DNA of 64,000 bases from Cellulomonas sp. P24 (GTDB lineage: Bacteria; Actinomycetota; Actinomycetes; Actinomycetales; Cellulomonadaceae). The number at the start of each line of letters is the position of its first letter. Position 1 is the first letter of the stretch. Below are positions 1 through 8,890 of the stretch, one piece after another. The notes beneath the pieces are model-generated. The model was given only the letters and a program-made list of their open reading frames with translations, had not been told where the DNA came from and searched no databases. Location of the stretch: assembly GCF_024704385.1 (NCBI RefSeq), contig NZ_JAJDFX010000002.1, forward strand, positions 3,038,001 to 3,102,000, given 5' to 3'. A program made the translations under genes and the position numbers.

Positions 1-2576
1 AGCCGCTCCTTGTCGTCGTCGAGGACGTTCACTGGGCCGACCAGGCAAGCCGCGAGCTGATCTCGTTCCTCTTCTCGAGACCGTTCGAGGCACCTGTCGC
101 GCTCGTCGTGACGTACCGCAGCGACGACGTCCATCGTCGGCACCCTCTGCGGTCCGCCATCGCCGAGTGGTCCAGGCTCACGACGGTGCACCGCCTCCAC
201 CTCGCCCCTCTCAGCGAGGGCGAGGTCCGCACGCTCATCCAGACTCTCCACCCGCTGCCGCTGCCGGAACGCGACATCCAGGCGATCGTCTCCCGTGCCG
301 AGGGGAACGCGTTCTTCACCGAGGAGCTGGTCCTCGCGACCCAGATGGGGACTCGGGCCCTGCCCAACGACCTGGCGGACCTCCTCCTCGTCGAGCTCGA
401 CCACCTCGACGAGCGCAGCAGAACCGTCGTCCGGGCGGCAGCCGCCGCCGGTCGTCAGGTCACGCACCAGCTCCTCTCGCGAGTCGTCTCGGTCCCCGCG
501 CCGGACCTCGACCTCGCCCTCCGGCAGGCGGTCGAGTCGCACATCCTGGTCCTCTCGCACGACGACAGCTACGCGTTTCGCCACGCCCTGCTCGCCGAGG
601 CGATCTACGACGACCTCCTCCCCGGGGAGCGGGTCCGGCTCCACGCGGCCTACGTCAGTGTGCTGAGGTCCGGCGAGGTCCCGGGGACGGCGGCGGAGCT
701 CGCCCGACACGCTCGGGCTGCGCGGGACGCCCCGACTGCGATCCGCGCGAGCATCGAGGCAGGCGACGACGCGATGGCGGTCGGCGCCCCCGAGGAGGCG
801 GCCCGGCACTACGAGATCGCGCTCGAGCTGCTGGCCCGGGCCGTGCCGCAGGCGGGCGGTGGGGCCGCCGCGGGCGGATCGGTGCGGGCGGTCGGGCCCG
901 TCGAGGTCGACGACGCCGACAGTGGCGAGCACGCGATCGTCGGGCTCGTGCTCAAGGCAAGTGACGCCTTGATCGCCTCGGGTGATCCCTACCGTTCCGT
1001 GAAGCTCATCGCCGACCACCTCGGCATGCTGTCGCCTGAGGCCGACCCGTCAGCACGCGTGCGCCTCCTCGTCGGACTCGCGGCCGGGACGTTCCTCACG
1101 GAGACCGACCTGGATCCGCTGGAGCTCACCGGCGAAGCGATGTCCCTCGTCCCGGACGTCCCTCCGAGTCCGCTTCGGGCCGAGGTCCTGTCCGTCCATG
1201 CCAAGGCGACGATCCATCGCCTCGGCGGCCAGGACGCGGCGCGCTTCGCCACCCAGGCCCACGACATGGCGCTCAGTCTGGGCCTGCCACGGGTTGCCGC
1301 AGAAGCGACGTTGACCCTCGCCCAGATCGACAACCTCACCGGTGACGCCGACGCGGCCCGCTCCCGCTTGGAGCGTGTCGTCGCGCAGGCCAGAGCCGAC
1401 GGCGACGTCACGGCAGAGCTGCGCGGACTGGACCAGATCGGCCGGCTGCACTTCGGCCAGGGAGAGTTCCCCGAAGCGCTCGCGGTCTGCCAGGCGGCCG
1501 ATCGCCGGGCCCGGGAGAGCGGGCGACCCTGGACTCCCTACGGGGTCGATGCGCGTGCGATCTCTGCCATCACCGCCTACACGATCGGCGACTGGGACGC
1601 GGCACTGCGTACCGTCGACGTCTCCGGTCAGTCGCCGCCACCGATGGCCGAGGCGCTCCTTGCCGCGGTCAAGCTCAGCGTCCTGGCAGGGCGGCGTGAT
1701 CCCGGGGCGCCCGAGCTCGTGGAGATCACCCGTGCCTGGTGGGGTCGCGACGGGATGACGGCCCTGCTCGCGGGTGGAGCAGCGATCGACGTCCGCGGCG
1801 ACCGTCACGAGATCGATGACGCCGTCGCCGTCCACGACGACGTCATCGGGAACCTCCGGCGCCTGTGGCAGGGGTCGACGATCTGGGTCCAGGTCCGCCT
1901 CAGTGCGCTCGTCCTGGGGCAGCTCGCCAACCACGCCCCGCGCGTTGCCCGATCGGAGCTCGCCGCACTCGGGTCCTCCGGCGCGAGGTTCGTCGCCGCC
2001 GCTGCGGACGTCTGGGACCACCAGTCGATGACCGGACCGGCACGGGTCGAGGTTCGTGCGTGGCGAGCGCGTGTCCTCGCCGAGCATCTCCGGTTGCGCT
2101 GGTTGACCGACGTCGACGCCCCGGCGGAGGACGACCTGGTCCGTGCCTGGCGGGAGAGCGTTGCGGCCTTCGAGGAGTGGGGCGACGTCTACGAGCTGGC
2201 CCGGTCACGAGCCCGCCTCGCCGTCGTCCTGCGGGCGGCCGGTGACGCGGACGAGGCGCGCACTCTCGCCGACGCCGCACGGGCCACGGCGCGCACGCTC
2301 GGGGCCGAGACACTGCTGGCCGAGCTGCGCGGCCTCGGCGGTCCGGCACGCACCACGTCCGCACGTGTCGCCACCACCAGTGCCCTCACCCCCCGCGAGC
2401 GCGAGATCCTCGGTCTCGTGGCCCAAGGGCGATCGAACGCCGAGATCGGCCGCCGGCTCTTCATCAGCGCCAAGACGGTGAGCGTCCACATCTCGAACAT
2501 CATGGCCAAGCTCGGCGCCCGTGGGCGCACCGAGGCGGTGGCCGTGGCTCGCCGCGACGGGGTCCTGTCCGACTGA
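1..2576 (+). CDS. LuxR-family (LAL-type) transcriptional regulator with ATPase/TPR region, 5' partial
   Basis: The reading frame is open from the window edge (frame 3), so the start lies upstream. The first visible residues, LLVVVEDVHWAD, are the Walker B motif of the STAND/AAA ATPase found in large MalT-like LuxR regulators. A helical repeat middle region follows, rich in Ala/Leu/Arg and TPR-like. The last 65 residues form a LuxR HTH beginning LTPREREILGLVAQGRSN. The domain order ATPase, helical sensor, LuxR HTH is that of a cytoplasmic ATP-dependent transcription activator. Its ligand and targets cannot be told from the sequence. It converges on rph with no shared promoter. Confidence 0.9.
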   Translation, partial: PLLVVVEDVHWADQASRELISFLFSRPFEAPVALVVTYRSDDVHRRHPLRSAIAEWSRLTTVHRLHLAPLSEGEVRTLIQTLHPLPLPERDIQAIVSRAEGNAFFTEELVLATQMGTRALPNDLADLLLVELDHLDERSRTVVRAAAAAGRQVTHQLLSRVVSVPAPDLDLALRQAVESHILVLSHDDSYAFRHALLAEAIYDDLLPGERVRLHAAYVSVLRSGEVPGTAAELARHARAARDAPTAIRASIEAGDDAMAVGAPEEAARHYEIALELLARAVPQAGGGAAAGGSVRAVGPVEVDDADSGEHAIVGLVLKASDALIASGDPYRSVKLIADHLGMLSPEADPSARVRLLVGLAAGTFLTETDLDPLELTGEAMSLVPDVPPSPLRAEVLSVHAKATIHRLGGQDAARFATQAHDMALSLGLPRVAAEATLTLAQIDNLTGDADAARSRLERVVAQARADGDVTAELRGLDQIGRLHFGQGEFPEALAVCQAADRRARESGRPWTPYGVDARAISAITAYTIGDWDAALRTVDVSGQSPPPMAEALLAAVKLSVLAGRRDPGAPELVEITRAWWGRDGMTALLAGGAAIDVRGDRHEIDDAVAVHDDVIGNLRRLWQGSTIWVQVRLSALVLGQLANHAPRVARSELAALGSSGARFVAAAADVWDHQSMTGPARVEVRAWRARVLAEHLRLRWLTDVDAPAEDDLVRAWRESVAAFEEWGDVYELARSRARLAVVLRAAGDADEARTLADAARATARTLGAETLLAELRGLGGPARTTSARVATTSALTPREREILGLVAQGRSNAEIGRRLFISAKTVSVHISNIMAKLGARGRTEAVAVARRDGVLSD

Positions 2577-2738
2577 GGGGTCCCGCCCCTGACCGTGGCC
2601 GAGGCGATTCCTGCGGGGGTTCTCCGTCTGGAGCATGGCGGGCACATCAGCACGAACGCGCGCGTCGACGACGCCCTCGTCCGGCGGCGTGCGCAGGGCG
2701 ACTCGCGCCGCGTGCGCGCACGCCGACCTGACCCTGGT

Positions 2739-2752
2739 GACCCGATCGGGTC
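2739..2752. terminator. Perfect 14-bp palindrome in a convergent intergenic gap (possible bidirectional terminator)
   Basis: GACCCGATCGGGTC is fully self-complementary. It lies in the 194-bp gap between the convergent LuxR gene and rph, 19 bp beyond the rph stop. There is no T tract, so termination is only inferred from position. I see no other structure in the gap. Confidence 0.3.
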
Positions 2753-2770
2753 CGGACGTCAACCGGTCGG

Positions 2771-5368
2771 TCAGGGCAGGATCTCGACGTACCCGTCGCC
2801 TCCGTGCACGCGGATCCGCTGCCCGTCGTGAATCAGGCGGGTGGCATCGGCCACGCCGACGACGGCCGGCAAGCCGTACTCCCGGGCGATCACGGCGCCG
2901 TGAGTCATCGCGCCGCCCACCTCCGTCACCAGCCCAGCGATCGCGACGAACAGCGGTGACCAGCTCGGGTCGGTGTGGGTGGTCACCAGGATGTCGCCGG
3001 CCTCGAGATCGGCCTGAGCCATGTCGAGGATCACGCGGGCGCGGCCGTCGACGATCCCGGTGGAGACCGGCAGGCCGACGAGGGCGCCGGGCGGTACGTC
3101 GTCGCGTCGGTACGCCCCGGAGAGGACCTCGCCGTCGGAGGTCAGCACCCGGGGCGGCGTGAGCGCCTGGGATGACCGGAACGCGTCCTTGCGCCGATGG
3201 ATGAGCTGGTCGTCGACCTGGTGGGAGCGCGCGACGTCGTGGAGCTCGGCGAACGTGAGGAAGAAGATGTCCTCCTTCTCGGTGAGCACGTTCGCCGCCA
3301 CGAGGCGTTCGGCCTCGCCCAGCAGGGCCTGCTTGTAGATGAGGTAGCGGCTGACGATGTCGTACTTCGGGTACTCCCGGTAACCGATGAAGGTCCGGAC
3401 CCGCTCGATCATCCGCGTGGTCTCGTCGGCCTTCTGCTCCCCGTCCGGCAGGGCCCGCAGGCGTGACAGGACCTCCTGCTCCTTCCGTCGCGCCTCCTGC
3501 TGGCCATGCTCGAAGCGCCGCGCGGCGGCTCCTGGCTCGAAGAGCGCGATGTTGTCGAGGATCAGGGGGACGAGCGTGGTGGGGCGTTCGCTCCAGCGCG
3601 GCCTGGTGATGTCGATCTCGCCGACGCAGCGCATGCCGTACCGGTCGAGATAGGCCTCGATGGCGCGTCGTGCTGCGGTCCCACCCGGGAGCGTCGGCAG
3701 CTCGTCCAGGAAGCCGTCGTCGTCGACTCGCTCCAGGAACGCCACCACCTCCGGATAGGGCCGGATCGCGTCCGCGACGTCGAGCAGCTCCAGTCCCATC
3801 TGCGAGGTGACGTTGCCGGGGGCCGACAGGGTGAGCGTGTCGGCGGCGTTCTTCTCGCCGAGCCACTCCTGCAGGTGATCGTTGAGCCACCACGTGGCTT
3901 CCATCCCCGCCATGATCGCCTGCACGCTCGACGGGTCGCTGAGAACCCGCTTGTGCTCCTGGAACGCCTCGAGCAGGAAGTCGAACAGCGCGGGTCCCGT
4001 CACCGTCCTGATGTCGCGCCGCAGGGCGGCGATCGAGGCCTGGCTGCGCTCGATCAGCTCGGCGACGAGGGCCGGATCGGTCGCGATCGGGGCAGGTGCA
4101 CCGCCCGGTGGCGGGGGACCGGGAACCGCATCCGAACGCAACGGGACGAGGTCGCCGCGGCTCAGGATGGTCTCCAGCGCATCCCTGGTCAGCGGGTCGG
4201 ACCTGCCCACCATCTCCAGGAAGCCGGCACGGCCGGCAGGCGAGGACAGTCGTGGGGTCGCGTCGACGAACAGCCGCCCGCCGGCCTCGAGCATCGGCGC
4301 CATGGCAGTCAGCTGCCACATGGAGAGGCCGAGCGGCTTCATGGCGTCGGTCATCATCTGCTGATGGCCGACGGAGAGGTACACGTGTGTCTCCTGGTCG
4401 CGGGCCGCCGGCACGGGGAACAGCGTGGTGATCGGGCGGCTCTGCACGATCTGGACGTCGTCGTCGACCAGGCACCACTCGATGTCCTGCGGGCAGCCGA
4501 CGCGCGCCTCGATCTGCCGTCCGAGGTGCGCGAGCCGCACGGCCTGTGCGTCCGACAGCGTGGGTTGCTCCTGCCGCGACGGGTCGATCGGCAGCTGCTC
4601 CGTGCCGCCCCCGGGACGGGCGTGAACGGCGCGATGCTTGGTGGCGATCGCCTTGGAGACGACCTCGCCGTCTCGTACCTGGTAGACGTCCGGGTTCACG
4701 AGGCCGGAGACCAGGGCCTCGCCCAGCCCGAAGGTGGCCTCGATGCAGGCAACCTTGCGGTTGCCCGTGACAGGGTCGGCGGTGAACAGGGTCCCGGCCG
4801 CGTCCGGGACGACCATCCGCTGCACGACCACGGCCATCTGGACCGCACGATGGTCGATGCCGTTGTGCAGGCGGTAGGTGACCGCGCGCTCGGTGAAGAG
4901 CGAGGCCCAGCACCGGCTGACGTGGCGGAGGATCTCCGCGGGCCCGACGACGTTCAGGTAGGTGTCCTGCTGGCCGGCGAACGAGGCCGTGGGGAGGTCC
5001 TCCGCCGTCGCGCTGGATCGCACGGCGTAGGCGCCGTCGCCACCGAGCTCGGTGAGCGCGCGCCTGATCGCGGTCGTGAGGTCGTCGGGAATGGCGGCCC
5101 CTTCGAGGGCTCGGCGGATCTGCGCGCTGAGCGTGCCGATCGCGTCCCGGTCCTCCGGGTTCAGGCGCGACAGCTGATCGAGCAGCTTGTCGACCGACGA
5201 CGCCGACGCCATGAGCCGCCCGAACGCGGCCGTCGTCACGCAGAACCCGGCCGGGACGCGGACGCCATCGATCCGCGAGAGCTCACCGAGGTGGGCACCC
5301 TTGCCGCCGACGACCGCGACCTGCGACTCGTCGACCTCATGAAGGTTCAGCACGAGCTGCTCGATCAT
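2771..5368 (-). CDS. rph: Rifampin phosphotransferase (PEP synthase-like)
   Basis: The 865-residue length matches the rifampin phosphotransferase family. An N-terminal PPDK-type ATP-grasp domain contains GGKGAHLGEL near residue 22 and AVRSSATAEDLPTASFAGQQ near 115-135. A long central region follows, the rifamycin-binding part in this family. The C-terminal swivelling phosphohistidine domain has GGAMTHGAVIAREYG, with the catalytic His at about 823. Such enzymes use ATP to phosphorylate the rifamycin ansa-chain hydroxyl, releasing AMP and phosphate. PEP synthase is less likely because an RAE promoter lies upstream. ATG 5368 overlaps the stop of a leader ORF (ATGA), suggesting translational coupling. 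Confidence 0.93.
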   Translation of the reverse strand: MIEQLVLNLHEVDESQVAVVGGKGAHLGELSRIDGVRVPAGFCVTTAAFGRLMASASSVDKLLDQLSRLNPEDRDAIGTLSAQIRRALEGAAIPDDLTTAIRRALTELGGDGAYAVRSSATAEDLPTASFAGQQDTYLNVVGPAEILRHVSRCWASLFTERAVTYRLHNGIDHRAVQMAVVVQRMVVPDAAGTLFTADPVTGNRKVACIEATFGLGEALVSGLVNPDVYQVRDGEVVSKAIATKHRAVHARPGGGTEQLPIDPSRQEQPTLSDAQAVRLAHLGRQIEARVGCPQDIEWCLVDDDVQIVQSRPITTLFPVPAARDQETHVYLSVGHQQMMTDAMKPLGLSMWQLTAMAPMLEAGGRLFVDATPRLSSPAGRAGFLEMVGRSDPLTRDALETILSRGDLVPLRSDAVPGPPPPGGAPAPIATDPALVAELIERSQASIAALRRDIRTVTGPALFDFLLEAFQEHKRVLSDPSSVQAIMAGMEATWWLNDHLQEWLGEKNAADTLTLSAPGNVTSQMGLELLDVADAIRPYPEVVAFLERVDDDGFLDELPTLPGGTAARRAIEAYLDRYGMRCVGEIDITRPRWSERPTTLVPLILDNIALFEPGAAARRFEHGQQEARRKEQEVLSRLRALPDGEQKADETTRMIERVRTFIGYREYPKYDIVSRYLIYKQALLGEAERLVAANVLTEKEDIFFLTFAELHDVARSHQVDDQLIHRRKDAFRSSQALTPPRVLTSDGEVLSGAYRRDDVPPGALVGLPVSTGIVDGRARVILDMAQADLEAGDILVTTHTDPSWSPLFVAIAGLVTEVGGAMTHGAVIAREYGLPAVVGVADATRLIHDGQRIRVHGGDGYVEILP

Positions 5369-5493
5369 CGCGACACCTGCGAAACGGTCGCGGTCGGTCG
5401 CCCGGGACCGGCCACGCGTCGGAGAACGCGCGGTTCGTCAGCACGTCCCTCGTCCGTCGACACCACACCCACGTCGTGCCCCCATCTCCTCAT
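5365..5493 (-). CDS. Candidate leader peptide ORF upstream of rph (42 aa)
   Basis: ATG 5493 opens a 42-codon frame inside the predicted rph leader RNA and ends at TGA 5367-5365, overlapping the rph ATG. Its C-terminus, PGRPTATVSQVSR, resembles the C-terminus of the leader ORF before helR (PGRLTATSDRSR), including 18 of 21 identical bases over the PGRxTAT codons. The ribosome site before ATG 5493 is weak and sits in a 7-bp hairpin. The frame also stays open further upstream, but that part lies outside the expected transcript. Translation is an inference; no known family is recognised. Confidence 0.45.
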   Translation of the reverse strand: MRRWGHDVGVVSTDEGRADEPRVLRRVAGPGRPTATVSQVSR

Positions 5494-5512
5494 CGGCGCC
5501 CTGTCGGCGCCG
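5494..5512 (-). other. RNA hairpin in rph leader covering the leader-ORF ribosome site
   Basis: On the transcribed strand CGGCGCC, a 5-nt loop GACAG, and GGCGCCG form a perfect 7-bp GC stem immediately 5' of the leader ATG. It would be expected to limit initiation at that ATG. The regulatory role is inferred from position only. Confidence 0.4.
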
Positions 5513-5542
5513 TGCTCGGGGGCCGATCTTGCGCCACGACCA

Positions 5543-5573
5543 GGGCCTTGCCGCAAGCCCCCTGTGCGTTGTA
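5543..5573 (-). promoter_or_regulatory. Rifamycin-associated element (RAE) and -10 box of rph
   Basis: On the minus strand 5561-5543 reads GGGGCTTGCGGCAAGGCCC, the 19-bp RAE known upstream of rifamycin-inactivating and resistance genes in actinomycetes. A TACAAC -10-like hexamer (5573-5568) lies 6 nt upstream, so the RAE should fall in the first transcribed bases. The predicted leader to rph is about 175-190 nt. No convincing -35 is visible. The same spacing recurs before helR. Confidence 0.85.
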
Positions 5574-5694
5574 CGTTGGAGACGGCGGGGGAGTGAGATC
5601 CGGGCAACCGTCCGTCGAACAGGCGAGAACCGCAGCGCGTCACGGCCCACCGCGATGGCCCGACGTCGTCAGCGCCGGTCGACGCGGTCCGCCG

Positions 5695-6033
5695 TCAGTG
5701 CCCGAGGAGCCGCAGGGCTGCCGAGTTCAACAGGTACACGACGGCGAGAGTGATCGCCGGGGCGGTGCGCCCGGCGAGGGCGAGCGCCAGTGCGCCCACG
5801 CCGAACCATGCGACCTGGAACGTCACGCTCGCGACTCCGTGAAGGGGTATCGAGGCCCTCGGTGCGGCGAACAGTCCCCACGCGACGGCCATGAGGACGG
5901 GCGCACCGAGCCCCACGAGCACGCGCAGGACGATCGGGTGCACCAGGGTGAACCCGGCGTAACCGGTCGCGGCAAGCACCGCCAGCTCCAGGACGAACGC
6001 GATCGACAAGCTGAGGTAGCGCAGAGACGACAT
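5695..6033 (-). CDS. YrdB family membrane protein (DUF2568-like)
   Basis: This 112-residue protein has four hydrophobic segments (about residues 5-25, 32-50, 63-85 and 90-108) joined by short loops, matching the small YrdB/DUF2568 integral membrane proteins. Function in the family is unknown. ATG 6033 has AGGA six bases upstream (ccgAGGAccctgATG). A TTGACG/TAGTTT promoter overlapped by a GGCTAAT inverted repeat lies just upstream, so the gene is probably repressor-controlled. No regulator for it lies alongside. Confidence 0.8.
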   Translation of the reverse strand: MSSLRYLSLSIAFVLELAVLAATGYAGFTLVHPIVLRVLVGLGAPVLMAVAWGLFAAPRASIPLHGVASVTFQVAWFGVGALALALAGRTAPAITLAVVYLLNSAALRLLGH

Positions 6034-6074
6034 CAGGGTCCTTCGGTCAGTGTGGGAGATGCGATTCCCTCCGT

Positions 6075-6120
6075 GGCTAATGGCATTAGCCAAACTACGA
6101 TCGTGAGCCGAGGTCGTCAA
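6075..6120 (-). promoter_or_regulatory. Promoter and operator-like inverted repeat of the yrdB-like gene
   Basis: On the minus strand TTGACG (6120-6115), 17 bp, then TAGTTT (6097-6092) gives a good sigma-70-type promoter. Just downstream, 6075-6091 reads GGCTAATGGCATTAGCC, with perfect 7-bp arms around a 3-bp centre, placed at the expected transcription start. This geometry suits a TetR or MarR repressor. The regulator is not identifiable in the window. Confidence 0.6.
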
Positions 6121-6219
6121 GAGGGAGCGTGAGGCCGCCTCGCCCCGCCGGCCCGGCCCGGTCGTTCGCGACGGTCGCGGGTCGGGAAGAATCCGGATGG
6201 GGGAGGCGTTCGAGATCCC

Positions 6220-7044
6220 ATGGCACAACCGCAGTCCGAGAGTCGCGCTCACGTCGGAGCTCGAGGCCCAGGTTCGGAGTTGACCGTCTGGGTGGTCGGC
6301 GGTCCCACGGCCGTGCTGGAGCTGGGTGGGCTTCGTCTCCTGACAGACCCGACACTCAGCCCGGCAGGGGTGCACGAGAGTGCGCCCGGCAGACCATTGA
6401 CGAAGACCGAGGCGCCCGCGTTCGACGTCGACGTCATCGGGCCGATCGACGTCGTGCTCCTGTCCCACGACCAGCACGCGGACAACCTCGACCCGGCCGG
6501 GCGAGAGTTCCTTGCGAGTGCGCCGCTGACGCTGACGACGGAGAGCGCCGCGCGTCGTCTCGGCGGTACCGCCCACCCTCTCGCCAGCTGGCACGGGATC
6601 GTCCTGGACCGACCCGCGGGGGGCACGCTGGAGGTCGTCGCCGTTCCGGCGCGGCACGGGCCGGAGGGATGCGAGCCGTCGACCGGCGAGGTCACCGGGT
6701 TCGTCGTGCGCGGCGACGGCCTGCCCACGGTGTACGTCAGCGGTGACAATGCCTCTCTCGAGATCGTTCACGAGATCGCCGACCGGATGGGCGAGATCGA
6801 TGTCGCACTGGTCTTCGCAGGTGCTGCCCGCACGTCGTTGTTCGACGGCGCGCCGCTGACGTTGACCGGCACGGACGCTGCCGAGGCGGCTCGCCTTCTC
6901 GACGCGAGGTGGGTCGTGCCGCTGCACGTGACGGGTTGGGCCCACTTCAGCGAAGGCCCCGACGACGTGCGTGCAGCCTTCGCGGGCGCGAACCTCGCCG
7001 ATCGGCTGCGGGTCATCGAGCCTGGTGAGATCGCCACCTTCTAG
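6220..7044 (+). CDS. MBL-fold metallohydrolase (UlaG-like)
   Basis: The 274-residue product shows the beta-lactamase-fold order of UlaG-like hydrolases: a beta-rich start (VWVVGGPTAVLEL), the metal-binding segment SHDQHADNLD near residues 87-96, ARHGPEG with a second His near 147, SGDN near 175, and PLHVTGW with a C-terminal His near 238. The canonical HxHxDH is reduced to HDQHADN, so the metal set may be atypical. Substrate is unknown. It is monocistronic and converges on a nucleotidyltransferase gene 70 bp away. Confidence 0.82.
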   Translation: MAQPQSESRAHVGARGPGSELTVWVVGGPTAVLELGGLRLLTDPTLSPAGVHESAPGRPLTKTEAPAFDVDVIGPIDVVLLSHDQHADNLDPAGREFLASAPLTLTTESAARRLGGTAHPLASWHGIVLDRPAGGTLEVVAVPARHGPEGCEPSTGEVTGFVVRGDGLPTVYVSGDNASLEIVHEIADRMGEIDVALVFAGAARTSLFDGAPLTLTGTDAAEAARLLDARWVVPLHVTGWAHFSEGPDDVRAAFAGANLADRLRVIEPGEIATF

Positions 7045-7114
7045 CGGTGCGCCTCGGACGAGCTCGTCGACCAGGACGTGTCCTTCTCGGGGTGGACGTC
7101 GGCCCACAGGGGGG

Positions 7115-7971
7115 TCAGTCGGTGCCCAGGGTTCGGCGCGTGAGCTGGGCGATCCCGGTGGGCAGGTGCGCCGGGTGGGCTCCTGCGGCGTCGGCGCTGC
7201 ACCGTGACAAGACGCCCGCAGCGGCTCGGACCGCACGGCGCAGCTCGACGGCATCGAGCCCCGCGACGGTCGCCTCGATGCCTGGGGGAGGAGGTCCGGG
7301 CTGTCATCGAGAACCTGCGACAGTCCGTGCCAGGGGTAGGAGGTGCGGCGGGCCGCCGCCCACAGCATCCAGATCCGATCGCGAGCCTGGTGCAGGCGCT
7401 GGTGCGCCTCCCACAGAGATCCGCGGCGGAGGTACTTGTCTGCGTCCAGCAGAGCACGCCACCCGAGGAACGCCCACTCCCGGACCTGGTCGGCGGACAC
7501 GTCGTAGGCAGACGGCCCCCTGCTCAGGGCCGGCGGATCTTCCTGCCAGTACAGGGGCACGAAGTCCGGTGCCGCGTCTCCGCGGCGCACCTCGACCTCG
7601 GCGATGATCGCGAGGTCCAGCTGGAGGCGGTCGGCGAACTGAACGAAGACCCTCCGGATCGCGAGGTCGGTGCCCTCCGAGCCGCTGAGCAGCACGTCGA
7701 CCGGGCTGCCCAGACCGGGTAGCGCGGCGACCAGCTGGTCCTCGACCTCGCGGATGACCCGCATGCCAGTGGCCCCGCGCGGCGCGGCCACGCCGATGGC
7801 TGCGTCGATGTCCGAGAGCTTGTCGCCCGCGCCTCGGCCGATCGAGCAGCCCACCGACAGGGACGTCACCGCGGAGCTGGACTCGCAGAAGGCCAGCAGG
7901 GCGGCGATCGCTGCTCGGTGACGGCTCATCGCCTCGCCGAGCGACGACAGCCATGCGCGATCGCTCGGCAT
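7115..7971 (-). CDS. Nucleotidyltransferase-domain protein, interrupted by a single-base frameshift
   Basis: The N-terminal part has the polymerase-beta-like nucleotidyltransferase pattern: GCSIGRGAGDKLSDIDAAIG (about residues 40-60) provides the GS-type loop and the DxD-like metal residues. A helical C-terminus follows (DADKYLRRGSLWEAHQRL). After LDDSPDLL the frame breaks at a five-G run (7284-7288, plus strand). With one more base the protein continues as PGIEATVAGLDAVELRR and stops at 7117-7115, for about 285 residues. ATG 7971 is chosen over 8001 because GGAG lies six bases upstream. Substrate is unknown; aminoglycoside-type or housekeeping adenylation are both possible. Confidence 0.75.
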
Positions 7972-8125
7972 CACGGACTCCTCGCGTGGGGACGAGATCA
8001 TTCATCTGGCGCAAGGCTAGTTCCGGCTTGCGGCTCGTCGGGCCGGGCTGACCGCCGTGACGCGCGTGGGTCGACTCCGGCCCGGGAAGCCTCACGACGC
8101 GAACCTCGAGGACCGGAGGCGGCGT

Positions 8126-8890
8126 TCACGCGGCGGGGTCTCGTCGGTGGAGAACGACCCACGCGATGCTCATGGCGACCACGACAGTGGCTGCTTGCAC
8201 GACGACGCCCAGCGCGAGCCCACCGCTGCCGCCTCCGGCGTGGAACAGCTGCGTCCAGCGCATCCAGTAGTGCTCCGGAAGGACCACTGCGACGGCATGC
8301 AGCGCGCGCACGTTCTCGATCATCACGGACCCGATGAGGAAGGCCACGCTGATCCCGAGGGCCTCCACAGATCGAGGGAGCAGCAGACCCAGCGCCAAGG
8401 CGATGGATCCGAGACTCAGCAAGCAAACGGCGAGGTACGCTCCCGCGCCGAGAGTTGCCCAGGCCGCCGTCGCCGTCGACAGGACGCTGACCCCGCCGCG
8501 GTGGTAGGAGTGCCACCCGAACGCCACGGCCCCGGTGAGCACGGCGGCCACCAGGAAGGCAGCGACGACCAGGGCGCTGCAGATCACCAGGGTCCACCAC
8601 GTGCCGGTGATCACTCGGCGCGGGCTCACGGGCCGCACGTACAGGTAGCGCAGCGTGCCCCAGTCGTGGTCCGCGCCGCCCAGGGTGCTGCCGATGACGG
8701 CAACGACCAGGCCGAACAGCACGGGATCCATGAAGTTCAGGCCGGACTCGGCGAAGTTCAGCGCCGAGAGGGTCTCGTCCCCGTGCCCGCCGTGGGTGAC
8801 CACGGCCAGGACGGGGATCCCGATCAGGACGCCGAGCAGCACCAGGCTGCGCACGCGCAGCAGCTGGGTGGCGATCTCAACGCGCAGCAT
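8126..8890 (-). CDS. ABC-2 type transporter permease
   Basis: This 254-residue protein has six hydrophobic segments and the ABC-2 feature DWGTLRYLYVRPVSPRRVITG, a cytoplasmic loop typical of these permeases. The start ATG 8890 overlaps the 3' end of the ATPase gene by 14 bp, so both are one transcript. It forms the membrane part of an exporter or Gld/Nos-type membrane complex with the ATPase at 8877-9791. The substrate is unknown. Confidence 0.85.
   Translation of the reverse strand: MLRVEIATQLLRVRSLVLLGVLIGIPVLAVVTHGGHGDETLSALNFAESGLNFMDPVLFGLVVAVIGSTLGGADHDWGTLRYLYVRPVSPRRVITGTWWTLVICSALVVAAFLVAAVLTGAVAFGWHSYHRGGVSVLSTATAAWATLGAGAYLAVCLLSLGSIALALGLLLPRSVEALGISVAFLIGSVMIENVRALHAVAVVLPEHYWMRWTQLFHAGGGSGGLALGVVVQAATVVVAMSIAWVVLHRRDPAA

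Noticed and set aside
3506-5596. Long plus-strand open frame opposite rph
   Set aside because: Antisense shadow of rph in GC-rich sequence; no ribosome site and no recognisable domain.
5365-5643. Full 92-residue version of the rph leader frame
   Set aside because: Its first 50 codons lie in and upstream of the promoter and RAE, outside the expected RNA.
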